Source: JAQVEM01 sp964610315 (GTDB lineage Bacteria; Actinomycetota; Humimicrobiia; Humimicrobiales; Humimicrobiaceae). Taken from it: a stretch of DNA of 64,000 nucleotides. Location of the stretch: NCBI GenBank assembly GCA_964610315.1, contig CAZSVM010000003.1, positions 48,100 through 112,099 of the forward strand. Reading direction: 5' to 3'. Both the position numbers and the translations under genes were made by a program. The notes below the pieces were generated by a model that worked only from the letters and a program-made list of their open reading frames with translations, had not been told where the DNA came from and ran no database searches. Shown here piece after piece: positions 42,475 through 50,686 of the stretch (positions within the stretch are counted from its first letter, which is position 1; each line of letters begins with the position of its first letter).

Positions 42475-43838
42475 ACTAATTTTTCCCCCCTCAAGAATAA
42501 TTTTTTTAATTCTTTTTCCAGGATATCTTCGCCATCTAATATAATAGAGGTATTGTTCATATATATTACCTCTCTGTTGTTTTTATAGGCATAATCTGTC
42601 AATACATCAACGGATGCCGCTTTTAATTCCGTTAATATTGTGTCATAATTTTTACTTTTTTCCAGATCCATTCTTAATTTCTCTCTATTTCCAAGATTAA
42701 AACTCATCTGCTGAACTTTACATTTAAAATTATACTCCATATATTCTCTTATTTTAGATTCGATAACTTTATTGGCAGTCATAGCCATGAATATCTTTTT
42801 ACCGCTTACATCGGATAACGGCTGGGGTCTGAAAATTGTTTTTATAATCGGAGCTTTTGAATTTATCTTTCCTATTTCTTTTTCCATGAAGTTTATTTTA
42901 ATTCTGTCAGCCAGCGGCTCTTCACACATAGTAAGGATTACTAGATCCGCCGACATTATTCTATAAATCCCCAGATAACCCACTATATTTTCCCAGCTCT
43001 GACCGGCGCTTATTACACATATACAGGCATTGGTCTCCACATCCGGAATGGAAGCGCCGCTCCCTTCCACTATTATCAAATCAGGATCTAAATTTTCAGC
43101 TGTAGCTATACCTTTTTTTACATTGGACATAAAAATTTTACCCCCAAAACCCCCTCCGCATCTCCTGCAGCCTACAGTAGTAACTTTACTGGTAAGGGCA
43201 TCTTCTATATAATCTGAACTTGCATGCATACCCTGACTGTTGATGCCAAGCAGGTACCGGGGAGTGATATCTACTCTATCGCCCCTGATTACCTGAGGTT
43301 TGTCGGGTCCGCCCCTGCCCATAGCAACCACACAGACATTAATATTTTCCCCGGCAAGTACTTTGGATATATAAGAACTTATAGCTGTTTTACCAATTCT
43401 CTTTCCGGTGCCGATAATGGATATGGCAGGCTTCTTGCAGGGTATATCTTCTTTTTCATAAGAAAATAAAAAATCAGGCCCCATATAACTGCATTTATGG
43501 GCAAGGCAAAAAGAAGCTATTTTCATTCTGATAGTATAATTTACTACAGGTTCATCACTCAAATCATAGACTATATCAGGCTTGAAATACTCAAGTGCAT
43601 GATTAAAATCTACATCGATATTTTTAATTACATAAACTTTTTCACCAAAAAAATCCTCCATATTGCCCAATACCAATTTCTCGGTTCCTCCCAGGAAAAC
43701 AATGCCCTTAAAATTACCCTTATAGATTTTCTTGAGCATGATAATGGCATCATAAGTTACCTGCGGATAATGTTCACCATCGATTAATACAATCAGATTT
43801 TTATCCTTATTATTTTTTCTCTTCAATAAATTTATCAC
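42465..43838 (-). CDS. Cyclic 2,3-diphosphoglycerate synthetase
   Basis: An enzyme of about 457 residues that closes 2,3-bisphosphoglycerate into cyclic 2,3-diphosphoglycerate with ATP. Seen: VLIDGEHYPQVTYDA at the N-terminus, FLGGTEKL, YDLSDEPVVNY, P-loop IGTGKRIGKTAIS (about residues 141-153), AMGRGGPDKPQ, GCRRCGGGFGGK, IVEGSGASIPDV, VTMCEEPLADR and TELKAASVDV. This follows the archaeal CpgS family throughout. The start is uncertain: GTG 43838 has AAAGAG upstream, while GTG 43871 and TTG 43826 are alternatives; all overlap the metallophosphoesterase gene. Known product roles are thermoprotectant/osmolyte and phosphate store in methanogens. Confidence 0.9.
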   Translation of the reverse strand: MINLLKRKNNKDKNLIVLIDGEHYPQVTYDAIIMLKKIYKGNFKGIVFLGGTEKLVLGNMEDFFGEKVYVIKNIDVDFNHALEYFKPDIVYDLSDEPVVNYTIRMKIASFCLAHKCSYMGPDFLFSYEKEDIPCKKPAISIIGTGKRIGKTAISSYISKVLAGENINVCVVAMGRGGPDKPQVIRGDRVDITPRYLLGINSQGMHASSDYIEDALTSKVTTVGCRRCGGGFGGKIFMSNVKKGIATAENLDPDLIIVEGSGASIPDVETNACICVISAGQSWENIVGYLGIYRIMSADLVILTMCEEPLADRIKINFMEKEIGKINSKAPIIKTIFRPQPLSDVSGKKIFMAMTANKVIESKIREYMEYNFKCKVQQMSFNLGNREKLRMDLEKSKNYDTILTELKAASVDVLTDYAYKNNREVIYMNNTSIILDGEDILEKELKKLFLRGEKLVWT

Positions 43839-44607
43839 AGAGTTTGCTCTTTTTTTGTTTTCTTTCCACACCTAAAATTTTTTCAATTCTATCGAAAGGT
43901 GATCTCCTGTAAATATCAATTTCCTTCTCTCTAATATAGATAACGTTATAGCTTGGTTCAATCTTTCCTCTTAACCTCAGACAGGAAACCGTTCCTGCAG
44001 TTACTACCAGTATATCCTCTACTCTCCACAGATAGGGCACATGTTTATGTCCGCACAGTACCATATCCACTCCGGCATCTACTACCGTTTCCAGAACATC
44101 TCCGGCATCATTAACAATATTTCTTTCCCTGCCAGTGTTAGGAACCGGTACCAGATGATGATGCATGGCAAAGATTTTAAAACTTTCATTGTCGCACTTA
44201 CTAAACTCATTTCTTATCCAATCATAATGTTCCCGGCCTATTTGTCCATTATCCAGGTCAGGTTCACTGGAATCGGCAGCCACAATGGTTACCTTATCAT
44301 TGCTGAATGAAATATATCTGCTGCCAAAAATATCTTCAAAATGCAGATATCCTACATTTCTGGAATCGTGGTTCCCTAATTGAACCAGTAAATTTTTACA
44401 CTTTATAGGTGAGAGATAATTCTTTACGGTATCGTACTCCATCCTGAAACCATTGGCAGTAAGATCTCCGGTTATAATTACTATATCAGGACCAAGTTCA
44501 TTTATTTCATCGATACACCTGGTCAGGAGACTGGGTACAAAATGTTTTTCGCCAACATGAATATCTGAAATTTGAACTATTACTGTTTCTTTAGTGTTTC
44601 CCGCCAT
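43810..44607 (-). CDS. Calcineurin-type metallophosphoesterase
   Basis: A 265-residue metallophosphoesterase of the CpdA/class III phosphodiesterase type. Metal-ligand motifs are complete: D15-x-H17 (SDIHVGE), G47-D48, G78-N-H-D81, the His cluster AMHHHLVP and CGHKHVP. The ribosome site AAAGG is well placed. It is the first gene of a three-gene unit and its 3' end overlaps the cyclic-diphosphoglycerate synthetase, so hydrolysis of cyclic or linear diphosphoglycerate is an attractive guess; general cNMP phosphodiesterase activity is the alternative. Confidence 0.85.
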   Translation of the reverse strand: MAGNTKETVIVQISDIHVGEKHFVPSLLTRCIDEINELGPDIVIITGDLTANGFRMEYDTVKNYLSPIKCKNLLVQLGNHDSRNVGYLHFEDIFGSRYISFSNDKVTIVAADSSEPDLDNGQIGREHYDWIRNEFSKCDNESFKIFAMHHHLVPVPNTGRERNIVNDAGDVLETVVDAGVDMVLCGHKHVPYLWRVEDILVVTAGTVSCLRLRGKIEPSYNVIYIREKEIDIYRRSPFDRIEKILGVERKQKKSKLCDKFIEEKK

Positions 44608-44663
44608 TGATTTCCTTTCCCAATTTATTTTCGAACTTTTAATATAAATGCATTATCCTTATA

Positions 44664-44692
44664 ATTTTATAAAAAGAAAAAGTAAAGCACAA
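44664..44692 (-). promoter_or_regulatory. Promoter candidate for the metallophosphoesterase/cDPG unit
   Basis: TTGTGC (44687-44692), 17 bases, TAAAAT (44664-44669) on the minus strand, about 57 bases before the ATG. The -35 is a four-of-six match. Confidence 0.4.
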
Positions 44693-44825
44693 TATAATAT
44701 AATTATTGAATATTAGCCGTTTTTTAAAAATCAGATTACAAATAATAACAAATAAATATTATCAGGTATTTTTTGCTGCAAAAAGACCCTAATCCAGGAT
44801 AATTTTAAATAAGGTAATTCGATGC

Positions 44826-44870
44826 TTGACTGTATAAAAAGCCTGTTGTAAAATAATGAACACGAGTTTA
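44826..44870 (+). promoter_or_regulatory. Importer promoter with overlapping LacI-type operator
   Basis: TTGACT (44826-44831), a 17-base spacer and TAAAAT (44849-44854) form a good sigma-70 promoter. Two bases later lies TGAACACGAGTTTA (44857-44870), covering the expected transcription start. It differs at two of 14 positions from the perfect palindrome TAAACACGTGTTTA before the lacI gene. From AGCC in the spacer to the operator end, 29 of 31 bases equal the lacI promoter. Repression by the LacI protein encoded at 59074-60117 is the inference. Confidence 0.7.
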
Positions 44871-44953
44871 CAAATAGAAGGGGGGTGAAATAACAAAGAA
44901 GCTTTCAAGCCATTACTTTCAATACCAAAAAACCTTAAAAAGGAGGTTGAATA

Positions 44954-46750
44954 GTGAAAAAAGTATTTTTATGGCTAGTTGTAATATCAATGATTGCAGT
45001 ATTTTCTCTTGCAGGTTGTAAACAAGGAGCAGCTGAACAAACAGCAGCTACATCTGCCGAGGAAACCACTGCAGAAACAGCAGCTCCCACCGAAGAAGCT
45101 CCAATGGCAGAAATTCCATTAGCCTATTCATACAATCCGGATATAGCTAAACAAATTCTTGCCGATGCCGGTTATGTTGATACCGATGGTGACGGACTGG
45201 TAGAAGCACCTGACGGCTCCAAAATCGAACTTACAGTTACCTGCCCGTTCGGATGGACGGACTGGATGGAGGCTATCAGTGTTATAAGTGACAGCGCAAT
45301 GGCCTCAGGTATCAACCTGGTAGATGAAACTCCGGATTATGGAGCCTGGAACTCTGCACTGCTGGATGGTACATTCAATTCAACACTAAATAACTGGGCA
45401 GCAATGAGCAATACTCCATGGACGGCATACAACCTTATGTTCCGACATCCTATTCAGGATATGATGCAGAGCGGTAACTTTGGTAGATATGACAACCAGC
45501 AGGTATTTGACCTTGTAGATCAGCTTGCTGCTACTCCAACTGACGATGTTGCCGGCATGCAGGATCTGTGCGGACAAATTCAGAACATTCTGCTAACAGA
45601 AATGCCGATGATCCCACTGTGGTACAATGGTCTATGGGCTCAGTGGAACGATTCGGTTTGGACAAACTGGCCCACATCTGCAGATGACACTCCCAATACT
45701 CTTCCTACCACATGGTCAGGGTACTGGCAGCTGGGTGGTTTGATGACTCTTACCAATTTGGAGCCGGTAGAGGGAGTTGAACCAGGAACAGGTACTTATC
45801 CGCGAAACGAAACCCTGTATGTTAGTGGAGCAGCATGGGGTGCATTTTCAGACTTGAATCCGTTCTTACCTGGAACCAAAGCAAATTCAACAGGTACCAT
45901 AGGATTATGCTATGAATCACTATATATGTATGATCCCCTGAGCGATACCATGACACCATGGCTCGCAGAAAGCAGTGAATGGACCGATGCAGATACTTTT
46001 GAATTAAAGGTAAGACAGGGTATTACCTGGACAGATGGACAGACACTGGATGCAAATGATGTTAAGTTTACCTTCGAACTTGGCCAAATGTATCCTGCAG
46101 TATGGTATAGCCCAATGTGGGACTATCTGGATAGTATCGACCTGGTTGATGACTACACGCTGCAGTTTAACTTTACCGAACCTCTCTATCAGGAATTCTC
46201 CAATAACCTTTACAACATATTTATAGTTCCGGAACATCTCTGGGCAAACAGGACAGAGGAAGAAGTAACTACAGGAATTAACGAAGATCCAGTTGGCTCA
46301 GGCGCATACATGTGGGATGCTGCCGGTATGGGTCCGGACAGAAACGTATGGGTTAAGAATCCTGATTGGTGGGCAATAGACGCACTTGGTCTGGAAGTTG
46401 CTCCTAACAGAATCGTTGATATCAGATTTTCAAGCAATAACGTTGCTCTGGGTTCGATTCTCAAAGGCGAAGTTGACCTTTCCAATAACTTCCTGCCCGG
46501 TGTTGCAGAGCTGGTAGATAAGGGCTATGTTAAAACTTATTATCCGGAAGCTCCTTATATGCTTTCTGCTAATACAGCAATTCTGTTCTTGAATACTACC
46601 ATATCACCACTGGATGATCCTGCTTTCAGAAGAGCATTGGCTTTTGCTATCAATACCGATGATATTGTAAATGTTGCTTATGCTAATCTGGTTCAGGCTT
46701 CTGATCCAAGCGGTCTGCTTCCAGGTTTATCAGCGTATAATAACTATTAA
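44954..46750 (+). CDS. Family-5 oligosaccharide-binding lipoprotein with swapped halves (circular permutation)
   Basis: A 598-residue extracytoplasmic solute-binding protein (SBP_bac_5), closest in motif content to Thermotoga cello-/manno-oligosaccharide binders of the CbtA type. A lipobox (SLAGC, Cys22) is followed by an Ala/Thr/Glu-rich linker to about residue 52. Then comes what is normally the C-terminal half: YNPDIAKQILADAGY, CPFGWTDWM, IPLWYNG and the usual ending GYWQLGGL (about 53-270). After a short linker (VEGVEPGTGTYPRNETLYV) comes the normal N-terminal half: ESLYMYDP, the signature ITWTDGQTLDANDVKFTF (357-374), VPEHLW, DPVGSGAY and FRRALAFAINTDD, ending at LSAYNNY. The halves are each complete but in reversed order. 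GTG start with AAGGAGG. Natural permutation is likely; misassembly of tandem copies must be excluded. Confidence 0.88.
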   Translation: MKKVFLWLVVISMIAVFSLAGCKQGAAEQTAATSAEETTAETAAPTEEAPMAEIPLAYSYNPDIAKQILADAGYVDTDGDGLVEAPDGSKIELTVTCPFGWTDWMEAISVISDSAMASGINLVDETPDYGAWNSALLDGTFNSTLNNWAAMSNTPWTAYNLMFRHPIQDMMQSGNFGRYDNQQVFDLVDQLAATPTDDVAGMQDLCGQIQNILLTEMPMIPLWYNGLWAQWNDSVWTNWPTSADDTPNTLPTTWSGYWQLGGLMTLTNLEPVEGVEPGTGTYPRNETLYVSGAAWGAFSDLNPFLPGTKANSTGTIGLCYESLYMYDPLSDTMTPWLAESSEWTDADTFELKVRQGITWTDGQTLDANDVKFTFELGQMYPAVWYSPMWDYLDSIDLVDDYTLQFNFTEPLYQEFSNNLYNIFIVPEHLWANRTEEEVTTGINEDPVGSGAYMWDAAGMGPDRNVWVKNPDWWAIDALGLEVAPNRIVDIRFSSNNVALGSILKGEVDLSNNFLPGVAELVDKGYVKTYYPEAPYMLSANTAILFLNTTISPLDDPAFRRALAFAINTDDIVNVAYANLVQASDPSGLLPGLSAYNNY

Positions 46751-46786
46751 TACCTGTTGAGGTAGAATAATTTGTAGTATAATTAA

Positions 46787-46826
46787 CGCCCCTCCTCCAA
46801 TTTTGAAGGAGGGGCGGTATTTTTAT
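46787..46826 (+). terminator. Rho-independent terminator/attenuator between binding protein and permease
   Basis: A 9-bp GC-rich stem (CGCCCCTCC at 46787-46795 with GGAGGGGCG at 46808-46816), a 12-base loop and a T-rich tail (TATTTTTAT). Placed after the binding-protein stop and before the permease ribosome site, it should let most transcripts stop after the binding protein, giving it excess over the permeases. Confidence 0.85.
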
Positions 46827-46851
46827 AATTTTCCTTTAATAAGGAGGCTTT

Positions 46852-47844
46852 GTGAGACGTTATTTCGGGAGAAAAATAGTTATCTATATCTCCACCTTTT
46901 TTTTGGCAGTAACCATAGACTGGGCAATTCCAAGATTCATGCCCGGAAATCCTATAGCAAACCTGCTGACAAGGGTTGCATCACGTGCCGAAGCCAGCCA
47001 ATATATGTATACCTATTATACCAGCGCTTTTGGGCTTGATTTGCCAGTCTGGAAGCAGTATTTAAATTTCTGGAATGCTCTTTTCCATGGCGACCTGGGA
47101 ACAAGCGTACTTATGTTCCCCCAGAAAGTATCAGCCATAATCGGGAGAGCATTACCTTATAGTGCAGCTATTTTAATTCCGGCAATATTATTAAGTTTTT
47201 ATGCAGGAAATAAATTTGGCGCTTTTGCTGCACGAACCAAGTGGCTGGACAATACCGTGCTTCCGCTTGGATATCTACTCACCGCAACACCCTATATGTG
47301 GCTGGGGATTTTACTGGCCTGGTCTCTGGGAATAGTGGCAGGCATTTTCCCTATTGCCGGTGCCTACAGCTTTAATCTACAACCTTCCCTATCATGGCCT
47401 TTTTTAGTCAGTTTATTACAACACTGGTTCCTACCTTTTGCTTCTCTCTTCCTGATAGGATTTGGTGGCTGGGCAATTGGAATGAGAAACATGATTATTT
47501 ACGAACTTGAAGCTGATTACTCCCACTACTTAGAAGCTCTGGGAGCACCCAGAAAATTAATTAGAAGGTATGCATTCAGAAATGCAATACTTCCCCAGAT
47601 TACCGGATTGGCCCTTCAATTAGGTGTAATTGTTTCAGGGCAGGTGGTTACAGAGGTAGTTTTTTCATATCCTGGTATCGGATACTGGATTCTCCAGGCT
47701 ATTCAGAATCAGGATTATTTCCTTATACAGGGATGTTTTCTCCTTATCATAATTATGGTGCTAATCGCTAATTTTATCATCGATATTGTTTACGTAGTTG
47801 TAGATCCAAGAACACGAACAGGAATGGTAGGTGGGTCAGCATGA
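46852..47844 (+). CDS. ABC transporter permease, OppB/DppB family
   Basis: A 330-residue inner-membrane permease with about six helices. Seen: FAVTIDWAIPRFMPGNPI-type opening (read in the N-terminal helix and following loop), EALGAPRKLIRRYAFRNAILPQ (EAA loop contacting the ATPase, in parts) and FSYPGIGYWILQAI at the C-terminus. GTG start at 46852 with AAGGAGG 6 bases upstream. ATGA overlap with the next permease gene. Together with the following three genes it forms a complete family-5 importer, here likely for beta-linked oligosaccharides given the glycosidase neighbours. Confidence 0.9.
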   Translation: MRRYFGRKIVIYISTFFLAVTIDWAIPRFMPGNPIANLLTRVASRAEASQYMYTYYTSAFGLDLPVWKQYLNFWNALFHGDLGTSVLMFPQKVSAIIGRALPYSAAILIPAILLSFYAGNKFGAFAARTKWLDNTVLPLGYLLTATPYMWLGILLAWSLGIVAGIFPIAGAYSFNLQPSLSWPFLVSLLQHWFLPFASLFLIGFGGWAIGMRNMIIYELEADYSHYLEALGAPRKLIRRYAFRNAILPQITGLALQLGVIVSGQVVTEVVFSYPGIGYWILQAIQNQDYFLIQGCFLLIIIMVLIANFIIDIVYVVVDPRTRTGMVGGSA

Positions 47845-48749
47845 TAGAACAAATTAACATCCAAAAATCAAAAAAAACAGACAAAACCTCGGTTGTAAAA
47901 CCAAAAAAAATAAATGAATTCGTTTATTTTGCCTTAAGAAACAACAAATTAAAAGTTGGATTGGCCATAGTTCTTTTCTTTCTTCTGCTCACATTTATGG
48001 GGCCGCTTTTTACCAATTACCAGTGGAATGCTTATATAGGGCCTCTTTCTTCTCCGCCCTCGGCACAATATTGGATGGGAACCACTACATTCGGTCAGGA
48101 TGTTTATACCCAGTTTGTTCTGGGACTCAGGGCAACATTCTTTGTAGGTACTATTGGAGGAGGACTGGGGACTCTTATAGGAATTATTATTGGTTTTACC
48201 GGCGGCTATCGCGGCGGTATGATTGATGAAGGATTGAATATATTAACCAATGTAATTCTGGTTATTCCCACTTTTGCCATACTTCTTATAATAGCAGCCT
48301 ATCTTAAAGTCAGGGGTATTTTTGTAGAAAGTATTTTTATTGGGTTTACCGTCTGGCCCTGGGCAGCCAGAGCGATCAGGGCTCAAACATTTTCATTACG
48401 CTCCAGGGATTTTGTTGATCTGGCCAGAATGAGCGGAATGAAACCCATAAAGATTATTTTTACCGAAATCGCACCAAATATGATGTCCTATCTTTTAATG
48501 ACATTTATCCTCCAGTTTGGAGGTGCCATACTTATTGCCGCTACACTGGATTTCATTGGACTTGGCCCCACAAATACAATTTCACTTGGTCTTATGATGA
48601 ACTATGCAGTTCTGTGGGGTGCCCTGCAGTTTGGTAACTGGTGGTGGTTCGTACCGCCAGGCTTTGCCATAATGGCTATCGTGGGATCCTTATATATTAT
48701 GAATGTCGGATTGGATGAAGTCTTCAATCCCAAACTGAGGGAGATGTGA
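47841..48749 (+). CDS. ABC transporter permease, OppC/DppC family
   Basis: A 302-residue permease with a long charged cytoplasmic N-terminus, the OppC-N element (LRNNKLKVGLAIVLFF) and about six helices. Seen: HWMGTT-like YWMGTTTFGQDV, the EAA loop LARMSGMKPIKIIFTEIAPN (in parts) and LDFIGLGPTNTISLG. Start codon overlaps the upstream permease stop (ATGA). Confidence 0.9.
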   Translation: MIEQINIQKSKKTDKTSVVKPKKINEFVYFALRNNKLKVGLAIVLFFLLLTFMGPLFTNYQWNAYIGPLSSPPSAQYWMGTTTFGQDVYTQFVLGLRATFFVGTIGGGLGTLIGIIIGFTGGYRGGMIDEGLNILTNVILVIPTFAILLIIAAYLKVRGIFVESIFIGFTVWPWAARAIRAQTFSLRSRDFVDLARMSGMKPIKIIFTEIAPNMMSYLLMTFILQFGGAILIAATLDFIGLGPTNTISLGLMMNYAVLWGALQFGNWWWFVPPGFAIMAIVGSLYIMNVGLDEVFNPKLREM

Positions 48750-48752
48750 TAT

Positions 48753-49715
48753 ATGAGTCTAAAAGTAAAAAATCTCAAAGTTTATTATCAAACTTTAAGG
48801 GGCGAGGTCAAAGCACTGGACGGAGCAACCTTTTCTATGAGTGATGGAGAAATAATGGGACTGGCTGGTGAATCCGGCTGCGGAAAAACTACATTGGCCA
48901 ACAGTATAATTTATTTGAATCCACCTATGAAATATATAGAGGGCAGCGTGAAACTTGATGATAAAGAACTTCCGGTCTGGGATATGGAAAAAATGAATAT
49001 ATTCAGATATAAGGATATTTCCATAATACCGCAATATGCCATGAACGCTATGAACCCCACACGTAAAATAGGAAAAATGACAGCAGAGCTTTTAGAGTCA
49101 AAAAGAGTCAGTTATAGAAAAACTTCCACCGAACTTAAGAGAAGACTTGATCTGGTCGAATTAACCCAGAATGCATTGAGTATGTATCCTATAGAGCTTT
49201 CCGGCGGCATGAAGCAGAGAATGGTGCTGGTTCTTTCTACTTTACTTAATCCTTCACTACTCATAGCAGATGAGATAACTTCTGCACTTGATGTTTCAAC
49301 CCAAAAGGCCGTAGCAGAAATGCTGGTTGAATTCAGAAACCGGAAAATCGTTAAAAGTATGATAGTAATTACTCATGATATTTCAATACTTTATCAGATC
49401 GCAGATAGTATCCTGGTGATGTATGCAGGAAAATTAGCAGAAAAAGCTTCTACCGAGGTAATTATTCATTCATCCCGGCATCCTTATACCAAACTTCTGA
49501 TTTCATCACTTCCTAAAGTTGGGGTAAGATATTCGGAGAAAAAACTAAAAGGTATTCCGGGTAATACTCCTCTACTTCTTAATCCTCCGGTTGGATGCCG
49601 TTTTAGGGATCGATGTCCTGTTGCATTCGATAAATGTGTCGAAGAGCCGCCATTTATTGAAATTGACAAAGATCACTTTGTCGCTTGCTGGAGGGAGCGT
49701 GAGAATAATGCTTAA
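48753..49715 (+). CDS. ABC transporter ATPase, OppD/DppD family
   Basis: A 320-residue ATPase with Walker A GESGCGKTT (about residues 38-46), Q-loop IIPQYAMNAM, signature ELSGGMKQRM, Walker B LLIADEITSALD and the switch His in VITHDIS. The C-terminal oligopeptide-HPY extension carries the Cys motif (VGCRFRDRC, KC, ACW) typical of this family. Overlaps the second ATPase gene by 8 bases. It drives import through the two permeases just upstream. Confidence 0.93.
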   Translation: MSLKVKNLKVYYQTLRGEVKALDGATFSMSDGEIMGLAGESGCGKTTLANSIIYLNPPMKYIEGSVKLDDKELPVWDMEKMNIFRYKDISIIPQYAMNAMNPTRKIGKMTAELLESKRVSYRKTSTELKRRLDLVELTQNALSMYPIELSGGMKQRMVLVLSTLLNPSLLIADEITSALDVSTQKAVAEMLVEFRNRKIVKSMIVITHDISILYQIADSILVMYAGKLAEKASTEVIIHSSRHPYTKLLISSLPKVGVRYSEKKLKGIPGNTPLLLNPPVGCRFRDRCPVAFDKCVEEPPFIEIDKDHFVACWRERENNA

Positions 49716-50646
49716 ACTCGAAAAAGTATCAAAAATTTATAGAACTGGAACATTTGGCGGAAGATTACTCCCGGCAGTGGTTGATGTAAGCTTTAATGTC
49801 GGAGAAGGAGAAGTGGTTTCCTTAATTGGTGAGAGCGGAAGCGGTAAAAGCACCATAGGAAAAATGATCTTACGTCTGATCGATATAACATCCGGTAATA
49901 TTATTTTTAATGGAATTGATATATCTATTCTTAAAAGAGGCAAGCTTAAAGATTATTATCGGGATGTCCAAGGTGTGTTTCAGGATCCATTCAGCTCCTA
50001 TAATCCCATTTTTAAAGCGGATAGAATTTTTACCATAATCAGGCAGGAATTTTTTCCAAAGATGAAAGATAACCAATGGAGAGAAAAAATAGATAGTTCG
50101 TTAAAAGCTGTTGGTTTGAATCCCGATCAGGTATTAAATAAATTCCCGCATCAGTTAAGCGGCGGCCAGCTTCAGCGTTTTCTCGTTGCTCGTGCTTTAC
50201 TTCTGGATATCAAATTTCTGGTGGCAGATGAAATTATAAGTATGCTCGATGCATCCACACGGGTTGATGTTCTGAATTTACTGGCAGATTTAAAGTCCAG
50301 CGGCCTGTCAATACTTTTTATAACCCATGATTTATCGCTGGGTTATTATATAAGTGAGAGGGCAATCATTCTTTACAGGGGAAACGTTGTAGAAATGGGT
50401 GCCACGGAAAAAATATATCATAAACCGGTTCACCCATACACTCAGATGCTGATGGCTTCCGTTCCCCGCCTGGATAAAAAATGGGAAGAGGTAGAGATAG
50501 AATTAAAAGCAAAGCAAACCGATTTTACCCAGGGATGTGTTTATTATGAAAGATGCCAATCTCGCGATAAGAGAAAAGAGTGCGCGGTAAAGAAACCCGA
50601 ACTGAAGGAAATAGCACCGGATCATTTTGTGGCCTGTAACCGTTAG
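49708..50646 (+). CDS. ABC transporter ATPase, OppF/DppF family
   Basis: A 312-residue partner ATPase: Walker A GESGSGKST, Q-loop GVFQDPFSSYNP, signature QLSGGQLQRF, Walker B FLVADEIISMLDAST and switch FITHDLS, then a C-terminal Cys-containing HPY tail (GCVYYERC, CAVKKPE, ACNR). The ATG at 49708 overlaps the upstream stop; a GTG nine bases earlier is closer to GGAGG and is also possible. It ends at a bidirectional terminator. Confidence 0.93.
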   Translation: MLKLEKVSKIYRTGTFGGRLLPAVVDVSFNVGEGEVVSLIGESGSGKSTIGKMILRLIDITSGNIIFNGIDISILKRGKLKDYYRDVQGVFQDPFSSYNPIFKADRIFTIIRQEFFPKMKDNQWREKIDSSLKAVGLNPDQVLNKFPHQLSGGQLQRFLVARALLLDIKFLVADEIISMLDASTRVDVLNLLADLKSSGLSILFITHDLSLGYYISERAIILYRGNVVEMGATEKIYHKPVHPYTQMLMASVPRLDKKWEEVEIELKAKQTDFTQGCVYYERCQSRDKRKECAVKKPELKEIAPDHFVACNR

Positions 50647-50649
50647 AAT

Positions 50650-50680
50650 AAAAATTAATAAAACACTGTTTTTAATTTTT
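50650..50680. terminator. Bidirectional terminator between oppF-like and aldo/keto reductase genes
   Basis: An AT-rich hairpin: AAAAATTAATAAAAC faces GTTTTTAATTTTT across a 3-base loop, with one bulged base, giving an A-run on one side and a T-run on the other. It lies between two convergent genes and can serve both strands. Confidence 0.6.
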
Positions 50681-50686
50681 ATAAAT

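Larger units (their letters stand above)
44608..44953. other. 346-base divergent intergenic region: diphosphoglycerate unit and sugar importer
   Basis: It carries a leftward promoter candidate (44664-44692) and the regulated rightward promoter with its operator (44826-44870), plus the leader of the binding-protein gene with a strong ribosome site (AAGGAGGTTGA) ending about 5 bases before the GTG start at 44954. The stretch 44693-44825 shows nothing recognisable. Confidence 0.6.

Noticed and set aside
44954..46750. Two separate fused binding proteins rather than one permuted protein.
   Set aside because: Each half of the family is present once only; together they make one complete domain set, and there is no duplicated region.
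46760..46784. A promoter (TTGAGG and TATAAT) driving the permease genes.
   Set aside because: The spacer is only 15 bases and the start would fall inside the terminator hairpin, so it is more likely chance AT-rich sequence.
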